Positions 50,893 to 59,556 of a stretch of 64,000 bases of DNA are shown here, in pieces. Every line of letters starts with the position of its first letter. Position 1 is the first letter of the stretch. The stretch comes from JAJYSO01 sp964579505 (GTDB lineage: Bacteria > Bacteroidota > Bacteroidia > Flavobacteriales > Flavobacteriaceae), in the NCBI GenBank assembly GCA_964579505.1, contig CAZOGC010000005.1:90324-154323 (forward strand), in the 5' to 3' direction. A program made the translations under genes and the position numbers. The notes below the pieces were generated by a model. That model saw only the letters and a program-made list of their open reading frames with translations. It was not told the DNA's origin and did not search any database.

Positions 50893-52716
50893 CTAAAGGT
50901 TTTCCTCATCTACTGAGGTTGATGTTTCCATTTTTCGTTCTAACTCTTCCTGAAACTCATCCATTACCGGGCGTACCGTTGATTCCGGCAAATCTGCAAT
51001 ACGAATGTACATTAGCCCATCTACAGAATTATTAAACAACGGATCTACATTAAATGCCACTACCCTAGCGTTTTGTTTGATATATTTTTTGAGCAATACC
51101 GGCATCCGAATATTGTCGGGTTCTAACTCATCAATAAGCTTGTCAAATTTATTAAGATCGGCCTTACTCTCATCAAACACAAAATCTTTATCAGCATCTT
51201 TTAATTTCACCTTAAACTCCTTTTTTGGGTGAACATATTGTGCCACATACGGGTCATAAAAATGCGATTTCATAAATTCAATCATCATCGATTTTGAAAA
51301 ATGAGAAAATTTATTGCTGATACTTACCCCGCCAATAAGGTATTTGTTCTCCGGAAAACGTAAGGTACAGTGTACAATTCCTTTCCATAAATAAAACAAA
51401 GTGGTGGGTTTTCGTTGATATTCTTCAATAATAAACGCTCGTCCCATCTCTATAGATTCACTCATTAGTTTATAGAGTTCAGGCTCAAAACGAAAAAGTT
51501 TTTGTAAATAAAAACCGTCTATTCCATACGTCTTAAAAATTTCCTTTCCCATCCCCATACGGTAAGCTCCTACAATTTTATGGGCTTGGTTATCATATAA
51601 AAATAGATGATGGTAATACTCATCAAATTCATCTAAATCTGTAGCCTGATTAGTACCTTCTCCAATAGCCCTAAAAGTGATTTCTCGCAAGCGCCCTATT
51701 TCCTGTACAATATTAGGAATGTCTTTCTTTTCTGCCAGAAAAACCTCGTAGTTCTTACTATTTAATAAACGTTTGTTATTTTCTCTACAATAAGCTATCT
51801 CTACCTCCATCAAATCTTTGGCAGTAGCCTTTGCAATCTTCTTAGGCGAACGAGGAAGATGAATATGACGTGGAATATTGGCCAGCAAGCTTTTTTTATC
51901 AAACCCGCTAGACAACATATATGTTTTTTTACGCAAGAAAAAACAAAATTCATCTATGTCTGCATACTCTTTTTGTACTGCTACAGAAATGGGGTTGCCA
52001 ATACGTACTTTAATATCGCGCCTGTACTGAGAAAGCATCTCGCTAGGCAATTTGGCTGTACGTAATGAACCACTAATTTTAGCCAATCTATAAAAAGAAG
52101 AGCTATTCTTTGCATGAAAATAGATAGGAACCACCGGAACCTCCGCTTTTTTAATCAGCTTTATGGCTTCGAGTAACCAAGGTTTATCTACAATCGTTTT
52201 ATCTACTTTGGTTGTAGAAACTTCTCCGGCCGGAAAAATACCCAATGGTTTTTCTTGTTGAAGTTGTTGAAATGCCTCTTTTATTCCGGATAGACTAGAT
52301 TTTGCTTCTTTCCTATCTTCAAAAGGGTTTACCGGCATTATATAAGGATCTAGCGGTTTTAATCGTTGAAGCAAAAAATTGGCCATTACTTTATAGTCCG
52401 GGCGTCTTTCAATGAGTAGTTTCATTAAAATCATACCGTCTATAGCACCTAATGGATGATTAGAAATGGTAATGAATGGCCCCTGTTTAGGGATTCGTTT
52501 TAAATCTTTTTCCGGTATCTCATAGACCACCGAAAGATAGTCCAAAACAGCTGTCAAAAAATCTACGGCCTCTAAGTGTTTGTGCTTATCATAAATCCTG
52601 TTAAGTTCACTTAGGCGCGTAAGATGAATTACAGTAGCTCCTATGGCTGTTCCCAAAAAACCCAATTTACTCAAATTGAGTCCCTGGGCTACTTCTTTAG
52701 CACTAACGATTGGCAT
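50893..52716 (-). CDS. OlsF-like aminolipid synthase: acyltransferase fused to GNAT
   Basis: 607 residues. The N-terminal half is a lysophospholipid-acyltransferase domain with SNHPLGAIDGM (85-95), FPAGEVS and VVPIYFHAKNSS. The C-terminal half (from about 310) is an OlsB/hemolysin-type N-acyltransferase: YEVFLAEKKDI, IVGAYRMGMGKEI, IEMGRAFIIEEYQRKP and YLIGGVSIS. This order is that of OlsF, which makes ornithine lipid alone, rather than separate OlsA and OlsB. In Bacteroidota related enzymes make ornithine, lysine or glycine lipids. The head group is not predictable from sequence. Confidence 0.82.
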   Translation of the reverse strand: MPIVSAKEVAQGLNLSKLGFLGTAIGATVIHLTRLSELNRIYDKHKHLEAVDFLTAVLDYLSVVYEIPEKDLKRIPKQGPFITISNHPLGAIDGMILMKLLIERRPDYKVMANFLLQRLKPLDPYIMPVNPFEDRKEAKSSLSGIKEAFQQLQQEKPLGIFPAGEVSTTKVDKTIVDKPWLLEAIKLIKKAEVPVVPIYFHAKNSSSFYRLAKISGSLRTAKLPSEMLSQYRRDIKVRIGNPISVAVQKEYADIDEFCFFLRKKTYMLSSGFDKKSLLANIPRHIHLPRSPKKIAKATAKDLMEVEIAYCRENNKRLLNSKNYEVFLAEKKDIPNIVQEIGRLREITFRAIGEGTNQATDLDEFDEYYHHLFLYDNQAHKIVGAYRMGMGKEIFKTYGIDGFYLQKLFRFEPELYKLMSESIEMGRAFIIEEYQRKPTTLFYLWKGIVHCTLRFPENKYLIGGVSISNKFSHFSKSMMIEFMKSHFYDPYVAQYVHPKKEFKVKLKDADKDFVFDESKADLNKFDKLIDELEPDNIRMPVLLKKYIKQNARVVAFNVDPLFNNSVDGLMYIRIADLPESTVRPVMDEFQEELERKMETSTSVDEENL

Positions 52717-52768
52717 GTTATTTTACGCTTAAGCTATCAAATATAGTATAATCTGTGGTATATCTTGT

Positions 52769-54019
52769 TTAATTTTTGGTTACAAATTGAATAGTACCTC
52801 GCGTACGCTGCTCTAACAGCACCGTTTTATCCGCGTTAATACGCTCTATTGCTGCCTGATTAAAATGTCGAATGGTGTAAAGCGAAACATCTCTATTATA
52901 GCTTACTTTAAATTTATGACGCAACTGCTCTACCAATTTTCCGGCTTTTTTAAATTTATTATCTATACACACCGAAAAACTAATGGCTGAATTTTGAATA
53001 AGGTGAACTTTAGTTTGATATTTGTGAAAAAGAGCAAAAACTTCACTAATATTTTCTTCTACGAAAAAGGAAAAATCTTGTGTTGAAAGCGATAATAATA
53101 TCAACTCTTTCTTCACAATATAACAAGGTATTTCCGGCAATATTTCAGCCCCATTTCCTACCGTAGTTCCTTCTTCATTACTATTGATAAACGATTTAAC
53201 GAACAATTTAATCCCCTTACGTTGAAGCGGTTGTATGGTTTTAGGATGAATTACGGAAGCTCCATAAAACGCCAACTCTATTGTTTCTTGATAAGAAATT
53301 TGTTCTAACAATGTAGTTTCTGAAAACTCTCGCGGATCAGCATTTAATACGCCGTCTACATTTTTCCAAATACTTACATTTTCAGCATCTAAGCAGTACG
53401 CAAAAATTCCGGCAGTATAGTCACTACCCTCTCTTCCCAAAGTGGTGGTCCAGTTGTTTTCGTCTGCTCCTATAAACCCTTGTGTAATGACCAAGTCTTG
53501 CCCCTCAACAGCTGCCTTAATTTGTTTTTCGGTTTCTTGCCAATCTACTTTAGCATCGCGATAAGTTGCATTTGTTTTAATCAGCGTACGTGCATCTAGC
53601 CACATGTTTTGCATTCCTTCTTCCACAAGATAGTTGCTTACAATAGTTGTACTCAACAACTCACCAAAAGGCACCACCTGATCGTACACATAGTCATAAT
53701 TTGTAGATCTATTAAGCTCTAAAAAAGCTTTTAAATCATTAAAAAAACGTGTCATTTTTTTAAAAACAGGATGCTCTTTTTTAAACAATTCACTGCAAAT
53801 AGCTAGATGAAAATTATTTACAAAATCTATAGATTTCATCAACAACTCGGGTTCATCAAAATAGCTGTGAACTACTCGTTCTAAGGCGTTTGTTGTTTTG
53901 CCCATAGCCGAAATAACCACCACTTTTGGGGTGTAATTATTTTCTTTTAAAATGCGTAATACATTCTTTACGCCCATAGCATCCGCTACGGATGCCCCTC
54001 CGAATTTAAAAACCTGCAT
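52769..54019 (-). CDS. lysC: Monofunctional aspartate kinase
   Basis: 416 residues. First step from aspartate to lysine, threonine and methionine. The kinase N-terminus is MQVFKFGGASVADAMGVKNV, with the later TTTLGREGSDYTAG and SIWKNVDGVLNADPR that mark aspartate kinases. The C-terminal 150 residues hold the regulatory ACT region. It has no homoserine dehydrogenase part. It lies downstream of a thioredoxin-fold gene with 13 bases between and may be co-transcribed with it. Confidence 0.9.
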   Translation of the reverse strand: MQVFKFGGASVADAMGVKNVLRILKENNYTPKVVVISAMGKTTNALERVVHSYFDEPELLMKSIDFVNNFHLAICSELFKKEHPVFKKMTRFFNDLKAFLELNRSTNYDYVYDQVVPFGELLSTTIVSNYLVEEGMQNMWLDARTLIKTNATYRDAKVDWQETEKQIKAAVEGQDLVITQGFIGADENNWTTTLGREGSDYTAGIFAYCLDAENVSIWKNVDGVLNADPREFSETTLLEQISYQETIELAFYGASVIHPKTIQPLQRKGIKLFVKSFINSNEEGTTVGNGAEILPEIPCYIVKKELILLSLSTQDFSFFVEENISEVFALFHKYQTKVHLIQNSAISFSVCIDNKFKKAGKLVEQLRHKFKVSYNRDVSLYTIRHFNQAAIERINADKTVLLEQRTRGTIQFVTKN

Positions 54020-54032
54020 AAAATTTAATGAA

Positions 54033-54329
54033 TTATAGGTGATTTTTGAGAACGGAGATCAATTCTTTAGCTTCCTTAGCGCCCTTATGGCGCCACACCA
54101 TCTTGCCTTTCTTGTAAATCATTAAGGTAGGAACGCTATCTATCTTTAGCGCATTAGAAAGCTTTCTGTTCTCATTAACGTTTATTTTAACCACTTTGGT
54201 ATGTGCTTCAAACTCTTCAGCCACAGCAGATAGCACCTCATCTAGTCCTGTCTTTTCTTCATCCTTATCTGTATAAAAATTGATAAGAACAGGAACCTCT
54301 AGGTCTAGTAATTCTGCAAATTTTGCCAT
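54033..54329 (-). CDS. Thioredoxin-fold protein lacking the CxxC
   Basis: 98 residues. The thioredoxin fold is clear: VPVLINFYTDKDEE (strand then the position of WCGPC), TKVVKINVNENRKLSNALKIDSVPTLMIYKKGKMVWRHKG, including the cis-proline of VPT. No cysteine occurs in the whole protein; FYTDKDEEKTG replaces the catalytic WCGPC. It cannot act as a dithiol oxidoreductase and may instead bind partners. It precedes lysC on the minus strand. Confidence 0.8.
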   Translation of the reverse strand: MAKFAELLDLEVPVLINFYTDKDEEKTGLDEVLSAVAEEFEAHTKVVKINVNENRKLSNALKIDSVPTLMIYKKGKMVWRHKGAKEAKELISVLKNHL

Positions 54330-54426
54330 GCATTTAAAATTTAAATAAAACCAATATTGGTTAATAATCAGCGTTCAAAGATAAAAAACCATTCTTATCA
54401 ACGCATAAATCTAAAAAAATATTTTA

Positions 54427-55659
54427 TCAAGTTGATGCAATTTTCTTTTTTCTAAGTCGAATAACCGTAATTTCAGGCCAAATACCTACACGCCCCGGAT
54501 AAGCCAAGTACCCAAATCCGCGGTTTACATTAATATATCTATTTTGTTCTTTGTAAATGCCCGCCCAATATTTATAGCGATATTCTATAGGGCTCCATCG
54601 CACAAATCCGGGGATTTCAATACCAAATTGCATTCCATGAGTGTGGCCACTTAAGGTAAGTTGATAATTTTTAGCATCTGATTGAATTTTGTCTCGCCAA
54701 TAAGAGGGGTCATGACTCAGTACTATTTTAAAATCATCTTTTGTGAGTCCTTCTGCCGCTTTGTCTATATCTCCATATTTAGAAAACCGACCATTTCCCC
54801 AGTTTTGCACCCCCACAATATGTATCTTCTGACCATTTCGTTTAATTTCTCGGCGCTCATTAAGCAACAAATCCCATTTCATCTCTTGACGTTGAACGCG
54901 TTTCAACTCTTCTAAATTTTGTTGTTTAGCTTCTGCTGAATCCCACTCGTAATAATCGCCATAATCATGATTTCCCAAAATGGAAAATACCCCATCAGGA
55001 GCTGAGATTGAACCAAATAAATTTTTCCAGTTGTCTGTTTCTTTGGTACGGTTATTTACCAAATCGCCTGTAAAAAAGATAACATCGCTCTTTTGTTGCT
55101 TAATCAAATCAACTCCATAGGCAATTTTTTCTTTGTTGTCAAAACTACCGCAATGAATATCACTAATTTGAGTAATCTGATAGCCGTCAAAAGCATCGGG
55201 AAGATCTTCAAACACCAAATCATAACGCAAAACTCTAAAATCATATTTTCCTTTATACATACCATATAACAAAGAAGCAAACGGAATAGCAGCCAACCCC
55301 AATGCTATTTTAGCCACAAAACTACGACGCGAGGGCATATAGAACTCTCCTGTTTTGTAGGTGCGCTTCGTAAAAAAGCCTATTAAGGCACGGGCAATAT
55401 CTTCGGCAAACATAAAAACCACCACCACAATTTGGGCCAACACCAATGCTAAAATAAACCCGAAGGCATAAGCGCGAGCTCCTTGAAAAACTTCTGCCTT
55501 TTCCGGCTGAAGCATACGAGCAAAAAAATTAACAATGATGATCGTCGAAATAAGGAGATACAGATAGCGAATCCATTTTATTTTGGTAGCTGCTTTTACT
55601 GCTTGATAGGCATAAATAGTCAGTAAAACCAGCACAACAAAGGCTATAGCTAACAACAT
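54427..55659 (-). CDS. Membrane-anchored metallophosphoesterase
   Basis: 410 residues. Three or four N-terminal membrane helices (about 1-25, 38-58, 67-90 and 114-132) precede a calcineurin-like phosphoesterase domain: QITQISDIHCGSFDN (DxH), FFTGDLVNNRTKE (GD), ILGNHDYGDYYEWDS (GNHD), LSHDPSYW and SGHTHGMQFGIEIP (GHTHG). All five metal-binding motifs are intact. The YaeI/UDP-2,3-diacylglucosamine-type group acts on phospho-lipid or nucleotide substrates; the real substrate is unknown. Confidence 0.87.
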   Translation of the reverse strand: MLLAIAFVVLVLLTIYAYQAVKAATKIKWIRYLYLLISTIIIVNFFARMLQPEKAEVFQGARAYAFGFILALVLAQIVVVVFMFAEDIARALIGFFTKRTYKTGEFYMPSRRSFVAKIALGLAAIPFASLLYGMYKGKYDFRVLRYDLVFEDLPDAFDGYQITQISDIHCGSFDNKEKIAYGVDLIKQQKSDVIFFTGDLVNNRTKETDNWKNLFGSISAPDGVFSILGNHDYGDYYEWDSAEAKQQNLEELKRVQRQEMKWDLLLNERREIKRNGQKIHIVGVQNWGNGRFSKYGDIDKAAEGLTKDDFKIVLSHDPSYWRDKIQSDAKNYQLTLSGHTHGMQFGIEIPGFVRWSPIEYRYKYWAGIYKEQNRYINVNRGFGYLAYPGRVGIWPEITVIRLRKKKIAST

Positions 55660-55746
55660 GAAATTTCATTTTCTTTGAGTTTACTAAATTAAATGAAAAA
55701 ATAGTGAGCACTCAGAATTTTATGGTTTTTTAACGTAAAAAATGTT

Positions 55747-55754
55747 TACTTTTG
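55747..55754 (+). promoter_or_regulatory. -7 promoter box of trxA
   Basis: TACTTTTG, exact match to TAnnTTTG, 24 bases before the ATG. It supports the start at 55778. Confidence 0.6.
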
Positions 55755-55777
55755 CTGGAAATCTAAAACATAAAATT

Positions 55778-56095
55778 ATGGCAGTAGAATTTACAGATGC
55801 TAATTTTGAAGAAAAAGTATTGAAAAGCGATAAACCTGTTATGGTAGATTTTTGGGCAACTTGGTGCGGTCCTTGTAAAATGGTAGGGCCTATCATTGAG
55901 GAAATTGCCGAAGAATATGAAGGAAAAGCCGTGGTTGGCAAAATGGATGTTGATGCTAACCAAGAGTTTGCCGCTAAATACGGCGTACGCAATATTCCTA
56001 CCGTTTTATTATTTAAAAACGGAGAAATGGTGGCTCGCCAAGTAGGTGCTTCTCCAAAAACAGCATACACTAAAGCAATAGAAGAAAATCTATAG
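55778..56095 (+). CDS. trxA: Thioredoxin
   Basis: 105 residues from the ATG at 55778 (an ATG at 55742 would add 12 residues and lies before the promoter box). Active site FWATWCGPCKMV, cis-proline in IPTVLLF, and length and sequence typical of TrxA. It reduces protein disulfides, including ribonucleotide reductase and perhaps the cytosolic MsrB. Monocistronic, with a terminator close behind. Confidence 0.96.
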   Translation: MAVEFTDANFEEKVLKSDKPVMVDFWATWCGPCKMVGPIIEEIAEEYEGKAVVGKMDVDANQEFAAKYGVRNIPTVLLFKNGEMVARQVGASPKTAYTKAIEENL

Positions 56096-56125
56096 GTTTT
56101 CTATAACTTACATTTATTTAATCAG

Positions 56126-56165
56126 AGTAGCTGCCTCAATGTTATGAGGTAGCTACTTTTTTTGT
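56126..56165 (+). terminator. Terminator of trxA
   Basis: AGTAGCTGCCTCA (56126-56138) pairs with TGAGGTAGCTACT (56145-56157) with one bulge, then eight T. Similar in sequence to the terminator at 63946-63981. Confidence 0.88.
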
Positions 56166-56185
56166 GGAAAGGGTCGTTGTACTTT

Positions 56186-56202
56186 TTTAGAATTAATCTA
56201 AA
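56186..56202. promoter_or_regulatory. Fur-like dyad before the metal-type operon
   Basis: TTTAGA-ATTAA-TCTAAA, perfect arms of six with a five-base spacer, 46 bases before the first small-protein gene. It resembles the TTTAGAnTnATTCTAAA-type Fur boxes of Bacteroidota, but I cannot test it against a matrix. Confidence 0.45.
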
Positions 56203-56247
56203 TTAATTTATATTATCTCCGCTTCTTGACGTAAATTTGCCTCAGAT

Positions 56248-56640
56248 ATGAAGCAGGTCAGGATTCATAAAATAGTTGCTTCACTCGTCTTGAGTGTTAT
56301 CCTTCTTCTCCAAACTTTCCCTAAAACTTTGGTCATTATAGATTATTACATGCATACTGCAGAATACGCTGCCCTTTGTGTAAACAAGATGAACCCAGAA
56401 ATGCATTGTAATGGCACCTGCCAAATGGATAAAAAATTACAGAAAGTTGGTCATTCACAATCTAAACAACCACAGCAAGAAAAATTTGAGCTATCAATAG
56501 TTTACATTCCGGTATATCATTATATAAAAGCCCCAATATACATTACTACTCACCACAAATCGGTCTTTCCACCTCTATCAAAGTTAACCCCTAAAAACCA
56601 ACCACATTTCGTCTTCAGGCCTCCACAACTGTTGGTTTAA
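56248..56640 (+). CDS. Small membrane/exported protein with CxN...MHCxGxCQM motif, copy 1
   Basis: 130 residues. One hydrophobic N-terminal helix (about 9-31; signal peptide or anchor), then a motif with Cys44 (LCVNK), PEMHCNGTCQM (Met52, His53, Cys54, Cys58, Met60), a KKLQK, a polar middle and a C-terminal FVFRPPQLLV. The Cys/Met/His spacing suggests binding of a soft metal such as Cu(I). A paralogue follows. I do not recognise a named family. It is the first gene behind the Fur-like dyad. Confidence 0.7.
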   Translation: MKQVRIHKIVASLVLSVILLLQTFPKTLVIIDYYMHTAEYAALCVNKMNPEMHCNGTCQMDKKLQKVGHSQSKQPQQEKFELSIVYIPVYHYIKAPIYITTHHKSVFPPLSKLTPKNQPHFVFRPPQLLV

Positions 56641-56777
56641 TTTTTTTCTACAGCTTTGAGCGTTGCAAAAATACAGGAGCATCTCTGTAACTTTTTTGCG
56701 GTGTAGCTATCCAATTATATACAACGTTTTATTTCTACGCAGGTTTATTAATAAACCCTGTCTGCAAATGCGGTAAA

Positions 56778-57164
56778 ATGAAAGACTTTATAAAAGCAAT
56801 ATTAACCTCTTTATTGTGCTCACTCGTATTGTTGCAAACTTTTCCTAAGAGTTTGGTGGTGCTTGATTATTTTGTAAACACAGCCAAATACGAGGCGCTC
56901 TGTATTAATAAAACACACCCCGAAATGCATTGTGACGGTGCCTGCCAAATGGACAAAAAGTTACAAAAAATTGACCATTCTCAGCAGCATCAACCACAAT
57001 CAGAAAGAACCGAAACAAGCGTTGTTTACCTCCCTTCTGTCGATAGCTTTCAACAGTTCATCTTCTTATCACCCATACCAAAAAACAACTATCCGCCTCT
57101 ACTACAAAATAAACCGCGCAGAAGACCTCTATCTATTTTTAAGCCACCTCAACTATTTTCATGA
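56778..57164 (+). CDS. Small membrane/exported protein with CxN...MHCxGxCQM motif, copy 2
   Basis: 128 residues, paralogue of the preceding gene: LQTFPKSLVVLDYF (hydrophobic head), LCINKTHPEMHCDGACQMDKKLQK (Cys42, His47, Met50, His51, Cys52, Cys56, Met58) and an IFKPPQLFS end. The two proteins share the motif block almost exactly, but the middle part differs, so the motif and the PPQL end are the conserved parts. It lies 65 bases before the receptor gene. Confidence 0.7.
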   Translation: MKDFIKAILTSLLCSLVLLQTFPKSLVVLDYFVNTAKYEALCINKTHPEMHCDGACQMDKKLQKIDHSQQHQPQSERTETSVVYLPSVDSFQQFIFLSPIPKNNYPPLLQNKPRRRPLSIFKPPQLFS

Positions 57165-57229
57165 TAAACACTTTTCAGTATTCCTTAGTTAAAAATTAAG
57201 AGGATAATCTCCTTGTAAAAAGAATAATC

Positions 57230-59545
57230 ATGAAAATCAATAAAATACCTATATACTCACTTATCACAATATTTATACTGATGATGGGATGGAAAACCCA
57301 AGCCCAAAATCATACCCTAAAAGGCTATATATACGATGCTCGTAACCACGAGCCTCTGGCCGAAGCAACCGTCCAACTCAACAATAAACAAACCTCTACT
57401 CACACTGATAAAAATGGATTTTTTAAGTTAATTGTAACTCAATCAATAGGAGAAATTGAGGTTTCTCTTATGGGTTACAAAACAAAGCGCGTACAATATA
57501 ACATTGCTAAGCAACCACTCAGCATAGAGCTAACGGTAAACAACCAGCTTTTAAATGCTGTGGTTATCAAGGCTTTTAGTCAACAAAAAAGTATTAAAAA
57601 TACGGCCGGAAGCGTGGCTTACCTTTCCAAGAGCAAACTAAAAGAAGGAAGTGGCACCTCTATGCAAATGGCTTTAAACCAGGTACCCGGAGTACGTATG
57701 GATCAAAGCAATTTGGGAGACTCTAGAATTTCCATTCGAGGTAACGGCGTGCGTTCTCCTTGGGGCATGCGCAATATAAAAGTGTATGTTAATGGCATAC
57801 CACTAACCGAAACCGATGGTACAACTCGCATAGAAGCTTTAGATATTCCGGCTTTAGGATCTGCGCAGATTATTAAAGGTCCGGCATCTAGTATCTACGG
57901 AGCCGGTACCGGTGGTATTATTAAATTTCAATTAGAACGTTCTACTGTGCAGACACAGGGATTAACAGCTTCTATGGTTTCCGGAGCATACGGTCTGCAA
58001 CGCGAAGCCTTGATTTACAAAGGGAATTCTGAAAAATTTAATGCGTATGTCTCCTACGGGCAGCAATACTATTCCGGATACCGTGAGCACAGTAGCGATA
58101 GACGAAAATTTCTTACCGGAAATTTTCAATTCTTTCCTTCAAACAAGCGTTCTATCACGCTACTTGTTAGCAGAACGAATCAGCGTACTCAAATTCCGGG
58201 AGCCCTAACTCGAACCCAAGTAACTGAAAACAGAAAGCAAGCTGCCGCAGCTAATGTTGAAAAAAAAGCAGGACGTATACAAACATGGACGCGCCTGGGC
58301 GTGGGACAAAAATATGAGTTCAACCCTCATCTCTCAAATACTACCAGCATATTTACTTATTTCTATGACCTACATCACCCTTTAGTATTCGGCATTATTC
58401 GTAATTTTTATCAGAGTTACGGAGGGCGAACCGTTTTTAATTACGACCCACAATTTAACAGCTTTCCGACCACTTTTACTTTTGGCGGAGAATACAACCA
58501 AGGAAGAACCAAAGGGTCTATTTATGTGAATGACCATGGAAAAGAAGGAGCGATGTTTAGCAACACCGATTACAAAAACACCATGTTCACGCTCTTTTTA
58601 CAAGCACAGACACAACTCGGGTCAAAAACAACGCTTACAGCTGGACTGAGTTATAACGGGATGACCTATAACGTGACTGATTACCTTACCCCAGAAGACG
58701 GTGGCGTTAAAAAGTTTAATCCACAGGCCAGCCCTCGCATTGCCCTCAGTCATAACTTTGGTAGTTGGCTCTCCCTTCACGGTAGTGTAAGTTATGGATT
58801 TTCTCCTCCCACCACCAATCAGATCACCAACGCCAATCAATCTATTAACAAAGATTTGCAAGCCGTAAAAGGCCTCAATTATGAAATTGATGCAAAGGGC
58901 TATTTACTCGATCAAAAGTTGAGTTACAGTCTCTCTCTTTACGATATGGAAATGAAGGGTGAACTGATTGCTCAAACCATTTCGCCCGGTATAACCGTTT
59001 ATCACAATTCAGGAAAAACGAGTCACAAAGGAGTAGAGTTAGGGTTATCTTATCAAGCAATAAAGCAACCTGAAAATAGCTTCTTTACTAAATTTAATCC
59101 TTTTCTTGCACTGACTTATGCCGATTTTACTGTTAAAGAATACACCGTCTTAGACAACCAAAACCAAGTAGTAGCCAATTATGCCGGTAATGAGCTTATT
59201 GGCGTTGCTCCCTGGACAATCAACACCGGATTTTCATTTAGCACCCAACCGGGTATTTATGGCAATGCTAATTACTATTTTAGTGATAAATATGCCTTAA
59301 ATGATGCCAATACAGACTACAACAAAGCCTATGCCGTAGTAAATGTAAAATTGGGGTACAAAACTCAGTTTGGAAAACATGTAAAGCTAAATCTTTTTGC
59401 CGGTATTAAGAACCTAACCAACGTGCATTACAGCTCTTTTACGGCATTAAATGCGACTGCTCGCAACGGGATGAGCCCCGCTTATTTTAACCCTTCACCG
59501 GGTAAAAACGGGTATTTCGGAATAAACTTAAACTATCATTTTTAA
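57230..59545 (+). CDS. TonB-dependent receptor with CarboxypepD-like N-domain
   Basis: 771 residues. Signal peptide (MKINKIPIYSLITIFILMMGWKTQAQ), CarboxypepD-regulatory-like domain (about 30-112; LKGYIYDARNHEPLAEATVQL, KNGFFKLIV), plug (about 120-235; MALNQVPGVRMDQSNLGDSR, ISIRGNGVRSPWGMRNIKVY, IIKGPASSIYGAGTGG) and a barrel ending in NLNYHF. In the barrel, siderophore- or metal-type receptors are the closest by layout. It lies between the small metal-motif proteins and the CxCC propeller lipoprotein, so it is probably the outer-membrane port of that system. Confidence 0.88.
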   Translation: MKINKIPIYSLITIFILMMGWKTQAQNHTLKGYIYDARNHEPLAEATVQLNNKQTSTHTDKNGFFKLIVTQSIGEIEVSLMGYKTKRVQYNIAKQPLSIELTVNNQLLNAVVIKAFSQQKSIKNTAGSVAYLSKSKLKEGSGTSMQMALNQVPGVRMDQSNLGDSRISIRGNGVRSPWGMRNIKVYVNGIPLTETDGTTRIEALDIPALGSAQIIKGPASSIYGAGTGGIIKFQLERSTVQTQGLTASMVSGAYGLQREALIYKGNSEKFNAYVSYGQQYYSGYREHSSDRRKFLTGNFQFFPSNKRSITLLVSRTNQRTQIPGALTRTQVTENRKQAAAANVEKKAGRIQTWTRLGVGQKYEFNPHLSNTTSIFTYFYDLHHPLVFGIIRNFYQSYGGRTVFNYDPQFNSFPTTFTFGGEYNQGRTKGSIYVNDHGKEGAMFSNTDYKNTMFTLFLQAQTQLGSKTTLTAGLSYNGMTYNVTDYLTPEDGGVKKFNPQASPRIALSHNFGSWLSLHGSVSYGFSPPTTNQITNANQSINKDLQAVKGLNYEIDAKGYLLDQKLSYSLSLYDMEMKGELIAQTISPGITVYHNSGKTSHKGVELGLSYQAIKQPENSFFTKFNPFLALTYADFTVKEYTVLDNQNQVVANYAGNELIGVAPWTINTGFSFSTQPGIYGNANYYFSDKYALNDANTDYNKAYAVVNVKLGYKTQFGKHVKLNLFAGIKNLTNVHYSSFTALNATARNGMSPAYFNPSPGKNGYFGINLNYHF

Positions 59546-59556
59546 ATTCTAAGGCC

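Noticed and set aside
53400..53470. Aspartate kinase fused to homoserine dehydrogenase
   Set aside because: The protein ends after the ACT region at 416 residues; no dehydrogenase domain follows.
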